Source of the DNA: Acidobacteriota bacterium
Lineage (GTDB): Bacteria; Acidobacteriota; Terriglobia; Terriglobales; Acidobacteriaceae
Assembly: GCA_021780095.1 (NCBI GenBank)
Contig: JAJXZK010000256.1
Span: 1 to 6,784, forward strand
Reading direction: 5' to 3'
Length of the DNA: 6,784 bases
The position numbers were made by a program, and so were the translations under genes. Positions 5,550 to 6,784 of the stretch are shown piece after piece. Under the pieces are notes generated by a model that was given only the letters and a program-made list of their open reading frames with translations, had not been told where the DNA came from and did no database searches. How positions within the stretch are numbered: the first letter of the stretch is position 1; each line of letters starts with the position of its first letter.

Positions 5550-5963
5550 ATGAGCGACGAATTTGGCGCGCGGCAAACGTATAGGAGCAGTTTCAATGGA
5601 GCCGCGTTCAGCCGCGAGCACGGGACTGCACTTGGAGATTTCAGCAACGTTACACCATTCCGTCGCAAGCTTGGCCGCTTCCCTCAGAAGACTTGCCAAG
5701 TCTGCAGCCAACCGATCTTTCTAGACGCCACCGCCTGCAAGTTCTGTGGCCTGACAGTCAACTCAGAAAAGGAAGTCACCGACCAACTGGGGGCCTTTTT
5801 CAAGAAAAGCTTCGAAGAGCAAAGAGAATGCGCGGTGATCCGACGTGTGAGACAGTCTCTCCATGCAGCTGCAGTGGACGCCGTTGAACGCGTCTGGCTG
5901 ATTGCCGTCGGCTTCGGCACGGTCGTGCTTTTCGTTTGTCTGTTTCTGCTGGTGACGCAGTAA
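5550..5963 (+). CDS. Zinc-ribbon protein with C-terminal membrane anchor, 137 aa
   Basis: Function unknown. Domains in order are: a polar, probably disordered N-terminus (1-45), then a compact zinc ribbon with C49-Q-V-C52 and C63-K-F-C66-G, ten residues between the pairs, as in zinc-ribbon domains at the ends of bacterial membrane proteins. A charged helical linker with GAFFKKSFEEQRE (81-93) follows, and finally a single hydrophobic span at about 115-135 (VWLIAVGFGTVVLFVCLFLL) ending two residues before the stop. This predicts a tail-anchored inner-membrane protein with the ribbon facing the cytoplasm. The order is the reverse of common 'ribbon first, then membrane helix' only in that a ~45-residue leader precedes the ribbon. 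The ATG at 5550 is the only ATG in the N-terminal part; its ribosome-binding site is weak. A strong hairpin terminator begins 4 nt after the TAA, so the gene is probably the last or only one of its transcript. The ribbon spacing differs from that of the 3564 gene, so they are not copies. Confidence 0.68.
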   Translation: MSDEFGARQTYRSSFNGAAFSREHGTALGDFSNVTPFRRKLGRFPQKTCQVCSQPIFLDATACKFCGLTVNSEKEVTDQLGAFFKKSFEEQRECAVIRRVRQSLHAAAVDAVERVWLIAVGFGTVVLFVCLFLLVTQ

Positions 5964-5967
5964 GTAT

Positions 5968-5990
5968 CCCCCGGCAAAGCCGGGGGCTTT
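5968..5990 (+). terminator. Strong GC hairpin terminator after the membrane zinc-ribbon gene
   Basis: CCCCCGGC (5968-5975), loop AAA, GCCGGGGG (5979-5986) form a perfect 8-bp stem with a tri-nucleotide loop, followed by CTTT. It lies 4 nt past the TAA at 5961-5963. The T-run is short, but position and stem strength fit a Rho-independent terminator. A near-identical hairpin at 6250-6267 suggests it may also be one end of a repeated element. Confidence 0.65.
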
Positions 5991-6507
5991 AGAATTGGGG
6001 CCGATCAAAGCGGCCAGGATACACATGAGGTCCCACTCCAGCGCCTTGGCACCGGGTGCGTTTCACCGGCATACCCGACTCGCCATCTCTTAGAACAAGC
6101 GAAGCTGATGGAAATATCACTGTTCTTCTCCGAAATTCACGGCCACATTGAGTGCCAGCCCATCGCGAAATTCCTTGTCGTGTGCGTGGTGGCTCGCGTC
6201 GGAATTTTGTCGATGGGCGACTGCCGGAAATGTCAAACTTCTGCTGCCTCCCCGGCATAGCCGGGGGTCTCCCTTTGGACTAGACGAATTCGCCTTCCCA
6301 AGCCGTTCGCCGGATTCGCAGAGACACCGGCGCACAGTCCATCTACTGAAACACCTGCAACAATACCGGAGCTGCGATGGACGGAGCCATTCCATGACAC
6401 CGCCCTGAAACGAAACCGTTGCGAGACGAAGCCTCTTTGCCGGCCGAGGAAATACTCCGGCAGCAAAGGTCCAGCAGTATCCAAGCGGACAGGAACTCGA
6501 TGGAGGA
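5991..6507. other. Gene-poor region containing a possible repeated element
   Basis: Roughly 500 bases with no gene I can support. Several frames of 85-95 codons are open on both strands, but the translations are rich in Arg, Ser, Cys and His and share no domain. A 50-codon plus-strand frame at 6108-6260 (starting MEISLFFSEIHGHIE) ends inside the second hairpin and lacks a good ribosome-binding site. The part between 5968 and 6267 is bounded by two hairpins with the same core and could be a short non-autonomous element. Several translated pieces look like those often annotated as short hypothetical proteins in rhizobial repeats, but this is a memory-based impression only. Confidence 0.35.
6250..6267. 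repeat. Second hairpin with the same core as the 5968-5986 hairpin
   Basis: CCCCGGC (6250-6256), loop ATA, GCCGGGG (6260-6266) form a perfect 7-bp stem, extended by a T-G wobble (6249/6267). Seventeen of the 18 bases match the hairpin 282 bp upstream, the only difference being the middle base of the loop (AAA versus ATA), and both are in the same orientation. No T-run follows and no gene ends convincingly here, so a repeat role is more likely than termination. Confidence 0.55.
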
Positions 6508-6603
6508 GTGAAAAACGCACTATCCTCCTACGAAGCTCTTGCCGTCTCCTACGTCGGCTTCTGTTTGGTCTGTTGTGAAGTTATTAGACAGTTTCTTGGT
6601 TGA
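6508..6603 (+). CDS. Possible 31-aa hydrophobic Cys-rich peptide (weak)
   Basis: A short frame starting with GTG at 6508 ends at TGA 6601-6603. The product is MKNALSSYEALAVSYVGFCL followed by VCCEVIRQFLG. It has one hydrophobic stretch (about 10-26) that could span or lie on a membrane and a Cys cluster (19, 22, 23). A GGAGG stands at 6502-6506, but it is only 1 nt before the GTG, too close for normal initiation. The frame is open further upstream to a stop at 6406-6408 with no other good start there. It may be a leaderless or spurious frame; I include it because of the unusual composition compared with its surroundings. Confidence 0.18.
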   Translation: MKNALSSYEALAVSYVGFCLVCCEVIRQFLG

Positions 6604-6784
6604 GGCAGCTGGCAGCAGAGCAGTTCCGGCACGGGAACGGCGTAGCGCTACGGAATCAAAAACAATTTGAAAACCTTATATTTTGCCGTCGCTGGAGCCT
6701 ACATTTTATCCTTGAAGAACTTTTCACCAGCGCGGGGCCGCTTTCACGGGCGACCCCTTTCCCTTTGGGTGCATAGCAAATGAG
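6604..6784. other. Non-coding tail of the window, AT-rich patch
   Basis: No gene is visible. There is a 12-bp perfect palindrome CGTAGCGCTACG at 6641-6652, then an AT-rich stretch at about 6656-6685 (including TTGAAA at 6667-6672 and TTATATTTT) that could belong to a promoter for a gene beyond the window. I could not place a matching -10 box at normal spacing. Confidence 0.3.

Noticed and set aside
6571..6642. Possible NifA/sigma-54 promoter: TGT-N11-ACA followed by GG-N10-GC (CGGCACG...CGGCG)
   Set aside because: The upstream site has 11 rather than 10 spacer bases, is only about 40 bp from the -24 element, and the -12 element lacks the TT; no gene starts just downstream within the window.
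1..6784. CRISPR array, tRNA, rRNA, nod box, tts box or phage attachment site
   Set aside because: Looked for on both strands; no regularly spaced repeats, cloverleaf or convincing box was found.

Overview
The window looks like an accessory, low-gene-density stretch of an alphaproteobacterial genome, most likely a rhizobial (Bradyrhizobium/Mesorhizobium-type) symbiosis island or plasmid. The reasons are moderate GC, the style of the predicted proteins, a stand-alone thioesterase, and broken IS5- and IS21-type transposase genes. The host assignment is inference; no nod, nif, rRNA or tRNA gene is present to confirm it.

Layout. 34-534 (-) is an unrecognised, mostly helical protein. 535-1600 has no confident gene; it holds a hydrophobic open segment and one 85-codon frame with a good ribosome-binding site. 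1601-2665 (-) is the best-identified gene, an alpha/beta-hydrolase thioesterase of the NRPS/PKS type with an apparently complete Ser-Asp-His triad. 2956-3390 (-) is a frameshifted IS5-family transposase remnant. 3564-4489 (+) is a probable two-gene unit: a small four-cysteine zinc-ribbon protein whose stop codon overlaps (ATGA) the start of a 221-residue protein of unknown function. 4490-4986 has no assignable gene. 4987-5154 (+) is the tail of an IS21-type IstB ATPase gene. 5140-5379 (-) is a small basic protein with a perfect 10-bp inverted repeat over its ribosome-binding site. 5550-5963 (+) is a zinc-ribbon protein with a C-terminal membrane anchor, followed by a strong hairpin terminator. 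5991-6784 holds a second hairpin with nearly the same core and a possible 31-residue hydrophobic Cys-rich peptide, but no confident gene.

Only the zinc-ribbon/221-residue pair shows direct signs of acting together. The thioesterase has no carrier-protein, synthetase or synthase gene beside it here, so it would have to serve an assembly line elsewhere or be a leftover of one. I see no clear defence system, CRISPR array or complete mobile element. The candidates closest to something undescribed are the coupled 3564-4489 pair, the palindrome-controlled small gene at 5140-5379 and the membrane-anchored zinc ribbon at 5550-5963.
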